The notes below the pieces were generated by a model. That model worked only from the letters and a program-made list of their open reading frames with translations. It made no database searches and was not told the DNA's origin. A stretch of DNA of 5,693 nucleotides, taken from assembly GCA_017460265.1 (NCBI GenBank), contig JAFUBJ010000330.1, positions 1 to 5,693 on the forward strand, read 5' to 3'. Within the stretch, counting starts at the first letter, position 1. Each line of letters begins with the position of its first letter. Below are positions 1-5,320 of the stretch, piece after piece. The stretch is from Atopobiaceae bacterium. Lineage in GTDB: Bacteria > Actinomycetota > Coriobacteriia > Coriobacteriales > Atopobiaceae. Position numbers and translations under genes: made by a program.

Positions 1-1241
1 ACACCTATCGCGACGTCATCGCGCTCTTTGCCGAGATGGGCTTCAAGTGCTTCCGCACCTCCATCAGCTGGAGCCGCATCTTCCCCGAGGGCGACGAGCT
101 GGAGCCCAACGAGGCCGGCCTCAAGTTCTACGACGACATGTTCGACTGCATGCTCGAGCACGGCATCCAGCCGGTCATCACACTCAGCCACTTTGAGATG
201 CCCTATGGCCTCTGCGTGAAGTACGGCGGCTGGGCCAACCGCAAGCTCATCGACTTCTTCGTGCGCTACGCCACCGTGTGCTTCGAGCGCTACCACAAGA
301 AGGTCAAGTACTGGATGACCTTCAACGAGATCGGCAACCAGTTCAACATCACCAACCCCATCTTCGGCTGGACCAACTCCGGCGTCATCTTTACCGAGTT
401 TGACGACCCCGAGAAGATGATGTACCAGTGCGCGCACTACGAGTTCGTGGCGAGCGCCAAGGCCGTCGTGGCCGGCCACAAGGTTGACCCGAGCCTGCAG
501 ATTGGCTGCATGATCGCCTCTGGCCCCACCTATCCGCGCGAGTGCCGCCCCGAGGACGTGCTGCTGGCCGATGACGCCAACCACCACATCTTCTTCTTCG
601 GCGACGTCCAGTGCCGCGGCGTCTATCCCAACTACGCGCTCAAGATGTTCGAGCGCAAGGGCTGGGACCTCGACATCACCGAGGACGACCTCGCCGCGCT
701 GAAGGCGGGTCCGGTGGACTACATCGGCTTCAGCTACTACGCCACCAGCGTGGTCGACTCCGCCGTCGAGGTGGACATCTCCGAGTCCACGAGCGCCAAC
801 GACCCGCACAACGTGCCCAACCCCTACCTCGGCGCCACCGACTGGGGCTGGACCATCGACCCGGTGGGCCTGCGCATCATGCTCAAGCGCTTCGACGAGC
901 GCTACAACGGCATGCCGCAGTTCATCGTCGAGAACGGCATCGGCATGTACGAGGACCTCGACGAGAACATGACCGTCGAGGACGACGCCCGCATCAGCTA
1001 CCTGGGCGCCCACATCAAGGAGATGAAGAAGGCCGTCGAGGAGGACGGCGTCAACCTCATCGGCTACACGCCGTGGGGCTGCATCGACGTGGTCTCCTTC
1101 ACCACGGGCGAGTACCGCAAGCGCTACGGCTTCATCTACGTCGACATCCAGGACGGCGGCGAGGGCTCGGGCAAGCGCTACAAGAAGAAGAGCTTCGACT
1201 GGTACAAGCACGTCATCGAGACCAACGGCGAAGAGGTCTAA
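1..1241 (+). CDS. 6-phospho-beta-glucosidase, glycoside hydrolase family 1 (5' end missing)
   Basis: Cytoplasmic GH1 enzyme that hydrolyses phosphorylated beta-glucosides (such as cellobiose-, arbutin- or salicin-phosphate) after PTS uptake, releasing glucose 6-phosphate. The reading frame is open from base 3 to the TAA at 1239-1241, giving about 412 residues. Family members are roughly 470-480 residues, so about 60-70 N-terminal residues lie outside the window. The ATG at 36 is internal, because typical GH1 sequence (TYRDVIALFAEMGFKCFRTS) runs straight through it. Visible landmarks are the SHFEMPY segment (183-203), the acid/base Glu in TFNE (codon 327-329), the YIGFSYY strand (723-743) and the nucleophile Glu in VENG (codon 930-932). 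The WGCIDVVS...KRYGF loop (1074-1133) carries Ser (1095-1097), Lys (1119-1121) and Tyr (1125-1127), which match the phosphate-binding triad of the 6-phospho subgroup; exact alignment was by eye. Codons are almost all C- or G-ending, more so than in its neighbours, which suggests high expression. Promoter and any PTS partner are outside the window. Confidence 0.93.
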   Translation, partial: TYRDVIALFAEMGFKCFRTSISWSRIFPEGDELEPNEAGLKFYDDMFDCMLEHGIQPVITLSHFEMPYGLCVKYGGWANRKLIDFFVRYATVCFERYHKKVKYWMTFNEIGNQFNITNPIFGWTNSGVIFTEFDDPEKMMYQCAHYEFVASAKAVVAGHKVDPSLQIGCMIASGPTYPRECRPEDVLLADDANHHIFFFGDVQCRGVYPNYALKMFERKGWDLDITEDDLAALKAGPVDYIGFSYYATSVVDSAVEVDISESTSANDPHNVPNPYLGATDWGWTIDPVGLRIMLKRFDERYNGMPQFIVENGIGMYEDLDENMTVEDDARISYLGAHIKEMKKAVEEDGVNLIGYTPWGCIDVVSFTTGEYRKRYGFIYVDIQDGGEGSGKRYKKKSFDWYKHVIETNGEEV

Positions 1242-1256
1242 GTCCGTTAGGTTAGG

Positions 1257-1322
1257 GTGACTCGGAAGGGCTACTCCCCTTTGACTGACTCAAAGGGGAG
1301 TCTCCCTTCCGAGTCACTTTTT
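1257..1322 (+). terminator. Strong intrinsic terminator after the GH1 gene
   Basis: The hairpin begins 15 nt after the GH1 stop codon. A 14-bp perfect outer stem (1257-1270 with 1304-1317, GTGACTCGGAAGGG) is followed by a 2x2 internal loop (CT/CT). A 12-bp perfect inner stem (1273-1284 with 1290-1301) closes on a 5-nt loop. Five T residues follow at 1318-1322. There is no T-run on the opposite strand at the other end, so it should act in the plus direction only. It should insulate the MATE gene from GH1 transcription. Confidence 0.92.
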
Positions 1323-1334
1323 GGCTTTGGCGGC

Positions 1335-1340
1335 TATACT
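1335..1340 (+). promoter_or_regulatory. Candidate -10 element for the MATE gene
   Basis: TATACT (5 of 6 to TATAAT) lies just after the GH1 terminator and would start RNA near 1347, leaving room for the purine-rich AGGAGAGG at 1363-1370. No good -35 hexamer is visible at the right distance, since that position falls in the terminator's 3' arm (about 1312-1318). The call therefore rests on the -10 match and on the need for a promoter after such a strong terminator. Confidence 0.35.
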
Positions 1341-1383
1341 CTTCTCTTGCTGTTGCGCTGAGAGGAGAGGCTTGGCCTACGTC

Positions 1384-2784
1384 TTGGACATAGATGCCCT
1401 GCGCGAGGGGGAGACGCCCAGTCGTCGCGAAATGGCATGGACGGTCCTTGCGATGAGTGCGCCGGCCATCTTGGCGGAGCTCTCCACGACGCTCATGCAG
1501 TACATCGACGCCTCGATGGTGGGGAGCCTTGGGGCCCATGCCACGGCATCCATTGGCATCGTCGAGTCCACCATATGGCTGCTTGACGGCCTTGCGGGGT
1601 GTGCGGCGGCAGGCTTCACCGTGCAGGTGGCTCAGCTTGTGGGCGCAGGCCGCGACAAGGAGGCACGTGACGTCTTTCGGCAGGCCATCGTGTCGATGCT
1701 CGTGTTTGGCGTGTTGCTCGCGGCGTTTGGTGTTGCGATCAGTGGCGTTCTCCCTGCGTGGCTCGGAGCGGACCCTTCGCTCTCTGAGGACGCCTCCCGC
1801 TACTTCCTGGTGTGTTCGTGCGCCATTGTCCCCATAGCCCTGGCACGGCTGGGCACGGGCATGCTGCAGTGCAGTGGCGACATGCGGACACCTTCAGTGC
1901 TGAACGTCCTCAGCTGCGTGTTTGACGTGCTGTTCAACTCGCTGCTCATACATGGGGGAGACACGCTTGCGCTGGGTCCGGTGACATTTCCGGTGCGAGG
2001 GCTGGGGCTCGGGGTGACCGGTGCCGCGTGTGGCACGCTTTTGGCCCAGACGGTCACGGCGGCGATGCTCCTGTGGTTTGCCTGCTTCCGCTCCGAGCGG
2101 CTTGCCTTGCGGGAGGGTGGTACCTGGACGCCGCAAGCCTCTACGCTCAGGCCCGCATGGACCGTCTGTTGGCCCATGCTCCTCGAGCGCGTGGTGACGA
2201 GCAGCGCCTATGTTGCGTGTACTGCTATCGTGGCGCCGCTGGGCGTGGTTGCCGTGGCGGCAAACTCGCTTGCCATCACGGCGGAGGCCGTTTGCTACAT
2301 GCCGGGCTACGGCATCGAGACGGCGGCAACGACCATCGTGGGCCAGGCGATTGGCGCGCAAAGGCGCGACCTCGCACGGTCGTTTGCACGCCTCTCCACG
2401 GTGCTGGGCATGGTGACCATGTCTTTGACCGGGGGAATCATGTATGTCTTTGCTCCCCAGATCATGGGCATGCTGACGCCCGACGCCGCTGTTCAGCAGC
2501 TGGGCGCGCAGGTGCTGCGCATCGAGGCGTTTGCCGAGCCCCTGTTTGCGGCGTCGATGGTCGCCTCCGGCGCGCTTCGCGGGGCGGGCGACACCCTTGT
2601 TCCGAGCGTCATCTCGCTCGCTTCCATGTGGGGTGTACGCATCACCCTTATGGCCATCGTCGCGCCTCGTTGGGGGCTTGTGGGCGTGTGGTCTGCCATG
2701 GCGTTTGAGCTCTGCGTACGTGGGGTGCTCTTCCTCTGGCGCCTCTTGCGCGACCGCTGGCTTGAGCACGCCTCGCTTCGGTAG
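1384..2784 (+). CDS. MATE-family multidrug/metabolite efflux transporter
   Basis: Integral membrane antiporter of the MATE (multi antimicrobial extrusion) family, which exports drugs or metabolites using Na+ or H+ gradients; the substrate cannot be read from sequence. From the TTG at 1384 it has 466 residues, a normal length for 12 membrane helices in two homologous halves. The first half opens with the SAPAILAEL helix (about 25-33), then ASMVGSLGAHA (43-53). The second half opens at WPMLLERVV (263-271), with the characteristic PGYGIETAATTIVGQAIGA segment (307-325) and GALRGAGDT (396-404). The frame stays open up to a TTG at 1321, but that codon overlaps the T-run of the upstream terminator, so I place the start downstream. 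TTG 1384 has AGGAGAGG (1363-1370) 13 nt upstream, a long spacing. ATG 1432 would leave only a few residues before helix 1 and has no good ribosome site. The TTG at 1372 sits too close to the purine tract. Codon use is less biased than in GH1, suggesting lower expression. It appears to be a single-gene unit, with no adjacent regulator. Confidence 0.88.
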   Translation: MDIDALREGETPSRREMAWTVLAMSAPAILAELSTTLMQYIDASMVGSLGAHATASIGIVESTIWLLDGLAGCAAAGFTVQVAQLVGAGRDKEARDVFRQAIVSMLVFGVLLAAFGVAISGVLPAWLGADPSLSEDASRYFLVCSCAIVPIALARLGTGMLQCSGDMRTPSVLNVLSCVFDVLFNSLLIHGGDTLALGPVTFPVRGLGLGVTGAACGTLLAQTVTAAMLLWFACFRSERLALREGGTWTPQASTLRPAWTVCWPMLLERVVTSSAYVACTAIVAPLGVVAVAANSLAITAEAVCYMPGYGIETAATTIVGQAIGAQRRDLARSFARLSTVLGMVTMSLTGGIMYVFAPQIMGMLTPDAAVQQLGAQVLRIEAFAEPLFAASMVASGALRGAGDTLVPSVISLASMWGVRITLMAIVAPRWGLVGVWSAMAFELCVRGVLFLWRLLRDRWLEHASLR

Positions 2785-2840
2785 TTGCGGAGCGTCCACT
2801 CACCGAGACGACGCCTGAGTCGTTGAGATCATGGACTCCT

Positions 2841-2860
2841 TGCGTCATACGATAGACGCA
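2841..2860. promoter_or_regulatory. Inverted repeat TGCGTC-N8-GACGCA upstream of the DUF2804 gene
   Basis: A perfect 6-bp dyad (2841-2846 and 2855-2860) with an 8-nt centre, ATACGATA, extendable by a G-T and a C-G pair to 2839-2862. No T-run follows, so it is not a terminator. A weak promoter can be drawn through it: TTGAGA at 2823-2828 and TACGAT at 2848-2853 with 19-nt spacing. This would put the dyad over the -10 region as a possible operator. It could equally be a leader hairpin or chance. The rest of the 107-bp gap (2785-2891) shows no convincing terminator for the MATE gene, only a bulged stem near 2799-2827 without a T-tract. Confidence 0.35.
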
Positions 2861-2876
2861 GGTAAATGGCTGAAAT

Positions 2877-2884
2877 AAGGGGGG
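2877..2884 (+). promoter_or_regulatory. Ribosome binding site of the DUF2804 gene
   Basis: AAGGGGGG ends 7 nt before the ATG at 2892, an ideal spacing. It fixes this start; no other in-frame start codon nearby has a comparable site. Confidence 0.75.
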
Positions 2885-2891
2885 CATTGGC

Positions 2892-3929
2892 ATGGTTGAG
2901 CATCAAATTGTTGGTTCGGGACCGTTGCTTGACGCGCAGGGATGCCTGCGCGAGCCGGGGTATGCGTTTCGCCCTCCGTTTGAGTATTCTCACGACACCA
3001 TTGACGCGCCAAAGTGGCGCATCAAGGACTGGGACTATTACCTGATTTCGGACGCGGCGTATGCCGTCGCGCTCACGTTCTCCGACCTGGGCTACATTGG
3101 TCTTGTGTCGGCAGCGGTACTTGATCTTGCGGACGCCGTGCCCACCACGACGAGCGAGCTCGTCGTGCTTCCTCTGGGGAAGATGGGCCTTCCGGCAAGT
3201 TCCGAGGAAGGGGACGTTTTTTGGTCCAACAAGCGTTGCAACGTGTCGTTTGCGCATGTGTCGGGTGGCAGGCGTCTCTCGTTTTCCATGAAGAACTTCT
3301 CTGGTGACGACGACCTTGAGGTGGAGGTCTTTCTTGACAGGGAGCCTCGCGACTCGATGAACATCGTCACCCCCTGGGAAGAGGACCCGACTGCCTTCTA
3401 TTACAACCGCAAGATCGTGGGCATGCGTGCTCGTGGAGGCTTTAGGGCTGGCGGGCTCTTCCATGAGTTTGATGGCGAGGCCCTTGGCCTGCTTGACTGG
3501 GGACGTGGTGTTTGGACCTATGACAACACCTGGTATTGGAGTGCCGCCATGGGCTACCAGGAGGGGCACGTCATTGGCTTCAACCTGGGCTATGGGTTTG
3601 GCGACACGACCGCGGCAAGCGAGAACATGTTCTTTGTCGATGGCATTGCGCATAAGCTTTCACGCGTGACCTTTGAGATTCCGCACGCAGACGATGGCAG
3701 TCCCTCATACCTTGAGCCATGGCACATCCTTGACGATGAAGGCAGGCTCGACCTGACCTTTACGCCCTCCTTTGACCGCTGCGACTTGATTGACGTGGCG
3801 CATGTGGTCATGAGCGACCAACATCAGGTTTTTGGCACCTTTACCGGGTCGGTCGTGCTTGACGATGGCACGATTCTTGCCATAGATGACCTGCGCGGTT
3901 TTGCTGAGGACGTTCACAACAAGTACTAG
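2892..3929 (+). CDS. DUF2804 family protein of unknown function
   Basis: A complete 345-residue protein that I recognise as DUF2804, a conserved bacterial family with no established activity. Visible family blocks are KWRIKDWDYYLI (41-52), FSDLGYIGLV (63-72), LDWGRGVWTYDNTWYWSAAMG (201-221), IGFNLGYGFGDTTAASENMFF (228-248, with GIAHKL at 251-256) and HQVFGTFTGSVVLDDGT (311-327). The terminal segment is GFAEDVHNKY (336-345). It is rich in aromatic residues and alternating beta-type patterns. It has no signal peptide and no membrane helix, so a soluble beta-rich cytoplasmic protein is likely. The family may be related to lipocalin-like AttH/CrtC or tocopherol-cyclase folds; this is from memory and not demonstrable here. 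Length is full and no frameshift is seen. It has its own ribosome site and sits between a regulatory gap and a large terminator-like hairpin, so it is probably monocistronic. Neighbours give no hint of function. Confidence 0.9.
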   Translation: MVEHQIVGSGPLLDAQGCLREPGYAFRPPFEYSHDTIDAPKWRIKDWDYYLISDAAYAVALTFSDLGYIGLVSAAVLDLADAVPTTTSELVVLPLGKMGLPASSEEGDVFWSNKRCNVSFAHVSGGRRLSFSMKNFSGDDDLEVEVFLDREPRDSMNIVTPWEEDPTAFYYNRKIVGMRARGGFRAGGLFHEFDGEALGLLDWGRGVWTYDNTWYWSAAMGYQEGHVIGFNLGYGFGDTTAASENMFFVDGIAHKLSRVTFEIPHADDGSPSYLEPWHILDDEGRLDLTFTPSFDRCDLIDVAHVVMSDQHQVFGTFTGSVVLDDGTILAIDDLRGFAEDVHNKY

Positions 3930-3950
3930 GCACGCGAGGGTCCGCACTCA

Positions 3951-3981
3951 AAAAACCAACCGCCGACTTAGAGGGGGATTC
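3951..3981 (+). repeat. 31-bp direct repeat, copy 1
   Basis: This is the left arm of palindromic unit A. It aligns without gaps to 4054-4084 at 24 of 31 positions. The conserved ends are AAAAACCAAYCGCC and GGGGGATTC, and most differences lie in the 8-nt middle. Confidence 0.7.
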
Positions 3982-4040
3982 TTTTCTCAAACCTGGGAGT
4001 TTGTGAAAAGGACCCCCTAAGTCTGCGGTTGGTTTTATAG
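3952..4040 (+). terminator. Long compound hairpin after the DUF2804 gene (palindromic unit A), probable bidirectional terminator
   Basis: The stem pairs in successive blocks: 3952-3963 with 4025-4036 (12 bp), 3965-3970 with 4018-4023 (6 bp), GGGGG 3973-3977 with CCCCC 4013-4017, 3981-3986 with 4005-4010 (CTTTTC/GAAAAG), and 3988-3992 with 3999-4003. The loop is CTGGGA. The plus strand ends GGTTTTATAG, a short T-run. The minus strand leaves through six T's (A-run 3950-3955), so it could stop transcription in both directions. It begins about 20 nt after the DUF2804 stop. An 85-nt span is longer than an ordinary terminator, and half of it recurs nearby (4054-4084), so it is also treated as a repeat element. 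Confidence 0.75.
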
Positions 4041-4041
4041 G

Positions 4042-4127
4042 TGGCGAATTGGGAAAAACCAATCGCCATTTCCTAGGGGGATTCCAGGACAATTTGTATG
4101 GGAATCCCCCTCAATAATGGCAGTTTG
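4042..4127. repeat. Palindromic unit B: two stacked inverted repeats
   Basis: The first hairpin pairs 4042-4052 with 4059-4068 (TGGCGA-TTGG, one bulged A, 6-nt loop GAAAAA). The second is an 11-bp perfect stem, 4075-4085 with 4101-4111 (AGGGGGATTCC/GGAATCCCCCT), around a 15-nt loop. The segment GCCATT (4065-4070) can pair instead with AATGGC (4116-4121). That pairing would extend the second stem outward in the same architecture as unit A. Two mutually exclusive folds are therefore possible. No T-run follows the second stem, so a terminator role is doubtful. It looks like a decayed second copy of unit A. Confidence 0.6.
4054..4084 (+). repeat. 31-bp direct repeat, copy 2
   Basis: The second copy of the 3951-3981 sequence, offset by 103 bp, identical at 24 of 31 positions with no gap. 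It forms the loop and right arm of the first hairpin and the left arm of the second hairpin in unit B. Confidence 0.7.
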
Positions 4128-4144
4128 AATATGCAGATTTGAAA

Positions 4145-4172
4145 GGCGAGAAGTGGCTGGGCTTTTTTCGCC
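4145..4172. repeat. Small inverted repeat next to the SPFH promoter
   Basis: GGCGA (4145-4149) pairs with TCGCC (4168-4172), and further weak G-T and A-T pairs extend inward to AAG/CTT. It ends 11 bp before the -35 hexamer. The T6 run (4163-4168) is within the stem, so terminator activity is uncertain. Confidence 0.3.
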
Positions 4173-4182
4173 ATGAAATTGC

Positions 4183-4211
4183 TTGACAAGAGACCAAAGT
4201 GATATCACAAT
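4183..4211 (+). promoter_or_regulatory. Promoter of the SPFH/Arc-like operon
   Basis: The consensus -35 TTGACA (4183-4188), a 17-bp spacer and the -10 CACAAT (4206-4211, 4 of 6) form a good sigma-70-type promoter. The expected transcript start is near 4218, which leaves a leader of about 80 nt before the ATG at 4300. Confidence 0.7.
4199..4208. promoter_or_regulatory. Perfect palindrome GTGATATCAC, candidate operator
   Basis: A 10-bp perfect palindrome covering the end of the spacer and the first half of the -10 element. A protein bound here would block RNA polymerase. It resembles the short AT-centred dyads recognised by some GntR-family (YtrA-type) repressors. No such regulator is encoded in the window; the only DNA-binding candidate present is the Arc-like protein at 5321. 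Confidence 0.5.
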
Positions 4212-4219
4212 CATTTCAG

Positions 4220-4236
4220 TCATTGCAGAGCAATGA
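4220..4236 (+). promoter_or_regulatory. 5'-end hairpin in the SPFH leader
   Basis: TCATTGC (4220-4226) and GCAATGA (4230-4236) form a perfect 7-bp stem with a 3-nt loop. The stem starts within a few nucleotides of the predicted transcript start, where it could stabilise the mRNA. As DNA it is a second dyad close to the start site. Its left half is also the second member of a 9-bp near-tandem repeat (TCATTTCAG 4211-4219, TCATTGCAG 4220-4228). Confidence 0.45.
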
Positions 4237-4250
4237 TGGAGGGTGCCGGG

Positions 4251-4310
4251 ATGTTCGACCTGAGGAATGGTCGCCCGCAACCCAAGAAAGGAACGAACGA
4301 TGAGCGTTGA
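4251..4310 (+). CDS. Possible leader peptide ORF, 19 codons
   Basis: ATG 4251 lies 7 nt after GGAGGG (4238-4243), a ribosome site at least as good as the one for the SPFH gene. It encodes MFDLRNGRPQPKKGTNDER and stops at TGA 4308-4310, overlapping the SPFH start by 11 nt in another frame. Ribosomes finishing it could re-initiate at 4300, giving translational coupling. It is short, charged and hydrophilic, with no run of one amino acid that would suggest classic attenuation. The coding claim rests only on the ribosome site and the overlap; it may be chance. Confidence 0.35.
   Translation: MFDLRNGRPQPKKGTNDER
4287..4292 (+). promoter_or_regulatory. Ribosome binding site fixing the SPFH start at 4300
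   Basis: AAAGGA lies 7 nt before ATG 4300. The upstream in-frame ATG at 4267 has only TGAGG one base away from it, too close to work, so the longer version (11 extra residues) is unlikely. Confidence 0.75.
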
Positions 4311-5310
4311 GAAAAAGGCACATGCCGCAAGTGGCTGGGGGATGCTTGGGGTCAACCTTGGCATGTACCTGCTGAGCCCGGTGCTGTTTATTGTTGCCAT
4401 AAGCCAAATGACCAGCTGGAATGGCAATGCCTTGTTTGGATTCTTCCTGCTATTGGCGTCATGTGCCCTGTTCATTGCGGCCATCATTGTGAGCTGCGGT
4501 TTCTTTACTCTTCAGCCAGGGCAGGCACGAGTGTGCGTTCTGTTTGGCAAGTACGTGGGGACTGTGCGTGACGAGGGCTTCCGCTGGGCCAACCCGTTCT
4601 ATTCCCGCAGCTTGGGCACCTCGAGCCAAGGTGGCGTCGAGACTGCCTCCTCGGGCAGCAAGACGGTCGATGCGCTGAGCAGCTTGGGCGGCCATCGTCA
4701 TGCGTCCAAGATCTCCACACGCGCACGCACCTATACGGGCGACCGCATCAAGGTCAACGACAAGATGGGCAACCCCATCGAGATCGCCACGGTCATCGTG
4801 TGGCACGTGCAGGACACGGCCAAAGCCCTCTTTGACGTGGATGACTACGAGTCATACGTCGAGATGATCACCGAGACCGGCCTTCGTCACGTGGCGAGCC
4901 TCTACGCCTACGACCACATGGAGGACGACGACTCGAACGCCTCGACCACCATTACGCTGCGCACCAATATCGAGGAGGTCTCTGAGGCCCTTAAGGCAGA
5001 GCTTGACCGCAAGCTTGAGGTTGCCGGCGTGGAGGTGGACGACGCCCGTCTGACCCACCTGGCCTATGCCCAGGAAATCGCGCAGGCAATGCTTCGTCGC
5101 CAGCAGGCAGAGGCCATCATCGCCGCACGCAAGAAGATCGTCGAGGGCGCCGTCTCCATGGTCGACATGGCCCTCAGCCAGCTGTCCGACGGCGGCGTGG
5201 TCGACTTTGACGAGGACCGCAAAGCAGTCATGGCGTCTAACCTCATGGTGGTGCTCTGCGGTGATTCCGAAGCCCAGCCTGTGGTAAACACCGGCTCCCT
5301 GTACCAGTAG
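4300..5310 (+). CDS. SPFH/Band 7 (stomatin-prohibitin-flotillin-HflK/C) domain membrane protein
   Basis: A 336-residue membrane-anchored SPFH protein. Members of this superfamily oligomerise on membranes and act as scaffolds for proteases, transporters or lipid domains; this subgroup has no assigned role that I know. Two hydrophobic segments (about 14-35 and 45-67) form a hairpin anchor. GFFTLQPGQARVCVLFGKYVGTVRDEGFRWANPF (67-100) is the typical SPFH opening. The core continues with RTYTGDRIKVNDKMGNPIEIATVIVWHVQDTAKALFDVDDYESYV (143-187), ending near LTHLAYAQEIA (251-261). It is followed by an alanine/arginine/glutamate-rich helix (about 256-295) likely to be coiled coil. A Ser/Gly-rich stretch with histidines (about 104-137) interrupts the core where related proteins, as I remember them, run directly from NPF to the next strand. 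It is the first gene of an operon with the Arc-like gene 10 nt downstream. The first ~85 codons use more A/T-ending codons than the rest. Confidence 0.9.
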   Translation: MSVEKKAHAASGWGMLGVNLGMYLLSPVLFIVAISQMTSWNGNALFGFFLLLASCALFIAAIIVSCGFFTLQPGQARVCVLFGKYVGTVRDEGFRWANPFYSRSLGTSSQGGVETASSGSKTVDALSSLGGHRHASKISTRARTYTGDRIKVNDKMGNPIEIATVIVWHVQDTAKALFDVDDYESYVEMITETGLRHVASLYAYDHMEDDDSNASTTITLRTNIEEVSEALKAELDRKLEVAGVEVDDARLTHLAYAQEIAQAMLRRQQAEAIIAARKKIVEGAVSMVDMALSQLSDGGVVDFDEDRKAVMASNLMVVLCGDSEAQPVVNTGSLYQ

Positions 5311-5320
5311 TCTGCGATCG

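Noticed and set aside
36..38. ATG as the start of the GH1 gene
   Set aside because: GH1 family sequence continues upstream in the same frame to the window edge, and the ATG falls inside the conserved segment ALFAEMGFKCFRTS.
611..1255. 214-codon plus-strand ORF in another frame of the GH1 gene
   Set aside because: Extremely Arg/His-rich, typical of an out-of-frame reading of a high-GC gene; it runs into the terminator.
1894..2799. 301-codon minus-strand ORF across the MATE gene
   Set aside because: His/Arg/Gly-rich low-quality peptide antisense to a clear transporter with recognisable motifs; an effect of GC-biased codons.
2799..2827. Hairpin after the MATE gene as a terminator
   Set aside because: Short stems (CTCA and ACGAC arms) with a 5-nt bulge and no T-run.
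2829..3653. 274-codon minus-strand ORF across the DUF2804 gene
   Set aside because: No recognisable domain, and it lies antisense to a well-supported family member with a good ribosome site.
3951..4127. Palindrome cluster as a CRISPR array
   Set aside because: Only two imperfect copies, in nested inverted arrangement, with no regular unique spacers and no cas genes nearby.
4267..4269. ATG as the start of the SPFH gene
   Set aside because: No correctly spaced ribosome site; the 11 added residues are Arg-rich leader translation, while ATG 4300 has AAAGGA at 7 nt.
4035..4487. 150-codon minus-strand ORF spanning unit B, the promoter and the SPFH 5' end
   Set aside because: Crosses palindromes and a strong plus-strand promoter, has no recognisable domain, and covers the conserved membrane segments of the SPFH gene on the other strand.
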